NCBI GenBank assembly: GCA_052387815.1
Contig: JBQTIU010000022.1
Span: 62,001 to 126,000, forward strand
DNA from: JBQTIU01 sp052387815
GTDB taxonomy: Bacteria; Pseudomonadota; Alphaproteobacteria; CACIAM-22H2
Length of the DNA stretch: 64,000 nt
Direction of reading: 5' to 3'
The notes beneath the pieces are model-generated. The model did not search any database. It was not told the origin of the DNA and saw only the letters and a program-made list of their open reading frames with translations. This document shows, piece after piece, positions 63,101-64,000 of this stretch. A program made the translations under genes and the position numbers. Numbering within the stretch: the stretch's first letter is position 1; each line of letters begins with the position of its first letter.

Positions 63101-63270
63101 GCCGGGCCTCGATCGGCTGGGTGATCATCGGCGGCGTCTCGGTGGCGACCGTCCTCACCAGCTTCGTCGTCCCGGCGCTCTATCTGCTGCTCGCCGGCTT
63201 CACCCGGCCGATCAACTCGGTGGCCCTGCGGCTCGCCGCCATCGAGCGCGGCCGCGCTGCCGCCGAATAG
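60160..63270 (+). CDS. RND efflux transporter, HAE1 type
   Basis: Inner-membrane proton-driven pump of 1036 residues, the full length for AcrB/MexB-like proteins. Twelve helices with two large periplasmic loops. The proton-relay Asp pair is seen in LALVLAIGIVVDDAIVVLEN (helix 4), and LIGLMTKNGILIVEFANQLR is in helix 10. It begins MILSDVSIKRPVFASVISLM as usual, 6 bases after the adaptor gene. Substrates are probably hydrophobic compounds; no specificity can be read. MFP-RND pairs close to ArsR/BigR repressors are not rare, but the link is unproved. Confidence 0.95.
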   Translation: MILSDVSIKRPVFASVISLMLVVLGLGSYLRLPVREYPAIDPPIVSVVTVYKGASNEVMEGRVTELIEAAVAGIEGVKTMTSSSREERSQVTIEFRLDRGIDAAAADVRDRVARIAARLPEGADLPVVTKVDSDARAIVWFTLTSDRMSQMQLTDYARRYLVDRMSIVPGVASVFISGERRYSMRVWIDRQALAARSLTVEDVEQAIKRQNVELPGGRIESRAREFTVKTDSRLATPEEFAAVIVVNRAGYHVRLGEVASVEVGPEDERGELRANSQTAIGLGVLRQSTANTLSVAEGVKAEMDRIRASMPPEISVLIGYDESVFIQESIREVIHALMVGVGLVIGVIFLFLRSVWATVIPAISIPVAIIAALTVIWSLGFSINVLTLLALVLAIGIVVDDAIVVLENVHRRIELGEPPLLAAMLGSRQIAFAVIASTLTLISVFVPISFMEGNTGRLFGEFGLALAAAVLFSGVVALSLTPMMCSKLLKTHDEEGWLYRKTEIVFIGLNRGYRFLLAGALKAPLIVLAGAVAVSGFAYMLWNVLPKEFTPVEDRGVIILPVTAPEGASLAYTREQVIQLERIVAPLVEQGQAYVIMANIAPGFQRPAPVNSALVFVRLKPWDQRTRKQQDMTQEIFPKVLAVPGARAFAVNPPSLGQRGFQPPIQFVIGGSDYTTLRAWRDRIIERAGRDRRFLNLDSNFRENKPELRVKIDRNKAADLGVSIDQVGKTLEIMFGSREVNTYVDRGEEYKVIVQARSEDRATPADLASIFVRSNSTGQLIPLSNLVFLAEAAGPQELNRVDRLRSITISASLAPGFPISDALETLERVVAEELPPEVRIGYQGQSREYKESSSSLYVTFGLALVIVFLVLAAQFESWIHPFIIMLAVPLAVTGGLLALFLIGISLNVYSQIGMILLIGLMTKNGILIVEFANQLRDQGKDIPEAVLEAAVIRLRPILMTSISTVAGAVPLVIAVGAGAESRASIGWVIIGGVSVATVLTSFVVPALYLLLAGFTRPINSVALRLAAIERGRAAAE

Positions 63271-63343
63271 GGCGGCTGGGGCTGCCTGGGGCCGGCCCGG
63301 GCATTGACGACTAACGCCGTGATTCGCCATACACATCGCGTTG

Positions 63344-63374
63344 ATCTAATATTTTCGGTATCCTCATATTAGAT
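63344..63374. promoter_or_regulatory. Inverted-repeat operator before the BigR/SqrR-like gene
   Basis: ATCTAATAT (63344-63352) and its exact inverse ATATTAGAT (63366-63374) are separated by 13 bases in an AT-rich stretch, in sharp contrast to the GC-rich surroundings. It ends 5-20 bases before the possible starts of the repressor gene. AT-rich palindromes of this kind are typical sites of BigR-like repressors, so autorepression is likely. Confidence 0.7.
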
Positions 63375-63394
63375 TGGCAATGAAGCCTTGCCCC

Positions 63395-63739
63395 ATGGAT
63401 ATAGCCGACCTCGAACGCAGTGCTCTCAAGGCCAGCGCCCTCCTCAAGGCGATGGCCAACCAGCGGCGCCTCCTCATCCTGTGCTTTCTCGCCGACGGGG
63501 AAAGATCGGTGGGCGAACTGGAGGGACTCGTGGGTCTCCGCCAATCGGCGCTGTCCCAGCACCTGGCGCGCCTGCGCCGCGACGGCCTGGTCACCACCCG
63601 CCGGGTGGCGCAGACGATTTACTACTCGCTGGCAGGCCGCGAGCCGCAGGCGGTCATCGAAACGCTGTACGCGCTCTATTGCGAGCCCGTGAAGGCCCCG
63701 CTCCCTCCCGCCGCTCGCACGCCGGAGGTCGAAGCCTGA
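63395..63739 (+). CDS. bigR: ArsR-family repressor, BigR/SqrR-like (persulfide sensor type)
   Basis: Winged-helix repressor of 114 residues. Helix-turn-helix: SVGELEGLVGLRQSALSQHL with ARLRRDGLVTTRRVAQTIYY. Two Cys are placed as in BigR and SqrR, one in LLILCFLADGE and one in ETLYALYCEP; in those proteins the pair forms a polysulfide bridge that releases DNA. ATG at 63395 (MDIADLERSALKAS) fits the family; one at 63380 is an alternative. A perfect inverted repeat lies just upstream. Typical targets are sulfide oxidation or transport genes, none of which is seen in this window. Confidence 0.83.
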   Translation: MDIADLERSALKASALLKAMANQRRLLILCFLADGERSVGELEGLVGLRQSALSQHLARLRRDGLVTTRRVAQTIYYSLAGREPQAVIETLYALYCEPVKAPLPPAARTPEVEA

Positions 63740-63789
63740 GAGCCGGTCCGGTTTTTTTTGTTAACCCATTGTAAACGCTAAATTTTGTA

Positions 63790-63805
63790 TGTGATTCCGG
63801 TCACT
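63790..63805. promoter_or_regulatory. CRP/FNR-like palindrome before the last gene
   Basis: TGTGATTCCGGTCACT has the form TGTGA-N6-TCACT, like CRP-type half-sites, and lies 81 bases before the ATG at 63886. The surrounding stretch (63755-63800) is AT-rich. A regulator of the CRP/FNR superfamily could bind here; no test from sequence alone. Confidence 0.4.
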
Positions 63806-63885
63806 TACGGCGGCCGAGAAAGGGGGTAATGTGCCTCGCAGTTGGCGCTGGGACTGCCCGGCGCTGGCGGTAAGGAGCGAGGAAC

Positions 63886-64000
63886 ATGACCAGCACCTTG
63901 GAGGCCCGCGAGCTCTACGGCGGCGGCGAGTTGCCGGATGCGGTTATGGATGAATTGCGAGCGCGGGTGGAGACCTACGAGTCGTCCGAGCCGCCTGGCG
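63886..64000 (+). CDS. Start of an unidentified gene (cut by the window end)
   Basis: The frame begins MTSTLEARELYGGGELPDAV after taaggagcgaggaac, a good ribosome binding site, and stays open to the last base (38 codons). It is acidic and probably helical. I do not recognise a family from this short stretch. Confidence 0.6.
   Translation, partial: MTSTLEARELYGGGELPDAVMDELRARVETYESSEPPG

Noticed and set aside
61792..63336. A 514-codon minus-strand frame opposite the RND pump
   Set aside because: Antisense shadow with biased composition; the RND pump is a full-length canonical protein on the other strand.

Overview
The window is high-GC chromosomal DNA from an alphaproteobacterium, probably from the Rhodospirillales side of the class. 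The evidence is a C4-pathway 5-aminolevulinate synthase (hemA), the xseB-ispA-(dxs)-tlyA gene order, a BigR/SqrR-type sulfur-sensing regulator, and many peptide-type ABC importers and catabolic genes. It carries no rRNA, tRNA or CRISPR array that I can see. Gene ends overlap by 4 bases (ATGA, GTGA) in many places, which indicates tight operons.

Layout. 0-3.6 kb: a peptide/nickel-type importer (solute-binding protein plus two permeases, no ATPase in view). 3.6-6.5 kb (minus): a broken DMT transporter, a ribokinase-family kinase and a tandem universal stress protein. 6.6-8.6 kb: a bifunctional mannose-1-P guanylyltransferase/isomerase and an ArsC-like reductase. 8.6-19.5 kb: a complete Dpp/Opp importer with two solute-binding proteins whose genes and leaders are duplicated, followed by a class III aminotransferase, hemA and a winged-helix protein. 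19.5-26.2 kb: a secreted caspase-fold (C13-like) protein, an SDR, a CDF metal exporter, pdxH, a glycine-zipper lipoprotein and a CbpA/CbpM chaperone pair.

26.2-35 kb is a mosaic that looks acquired. An export or envelope cassette (26.6-32.1 kb, minus) has a LolD-like ATPase, two FtsX/MacB-like permeases, two exported proteins of unknown function, and a free-standing secreted protein that resembles the periplasmic core domain of those permeases. The cassette lies between two copies of the 3' end of a gamma-glutamylcyclotransferase-like gene. Next come a MerR regulator with a textbook operator and a tiny Cys-rich protein, a dead ISAs1-family insertion sequence, and a 192-bp element with perfect 21-bp inverted ends. 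A partial match to that inverted end sits where a flippase-like fragment stops at 26.2 kb.

35-42.5 kb holds core genes: fabI, aroC, a short MetE-like protein, a rhodanese without its cysteine, tlyA, ispA and xseB. Between tlyA and ispA, where dxs normally sits, there is only a decayed N-terminal dxs stub, an MNT-HEPN toxin-antitoxin pair with a frameshifted HEPN, remains of a second pair, a 60-bp copy of the tlyA 5' end and an isolated IS end. dxs has apparently been destroyed here.

42.6-49.2 kb has an AbrB/MazF-type toxin-antitoxin pair and a catabolic cluster: Rieske ferredoxin, CMD-like protein, ornithine cyclodeaminase-like enzyme, bicupin, DapA-like aldolase and a two-subunit Rieske dioxygenase. 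A ferredoxin reductase at 56.2 kb could complete the electron chain. 49.3-52.9 kb is a second ATPase-less peptide/nickel-type importer under a clear cobalamin riboswitch, which points to cobalt or corrinoid uptake. 52.9-56 kb is a TAXI-type TRAP transporter. 57-64 kb has a MarR regulator, a histone-deacetylase-family amidohydrolase, an RND efflux pair, the BigR/SqrR-like repressor with its palindromic operator, and the start of an unidentified gene.
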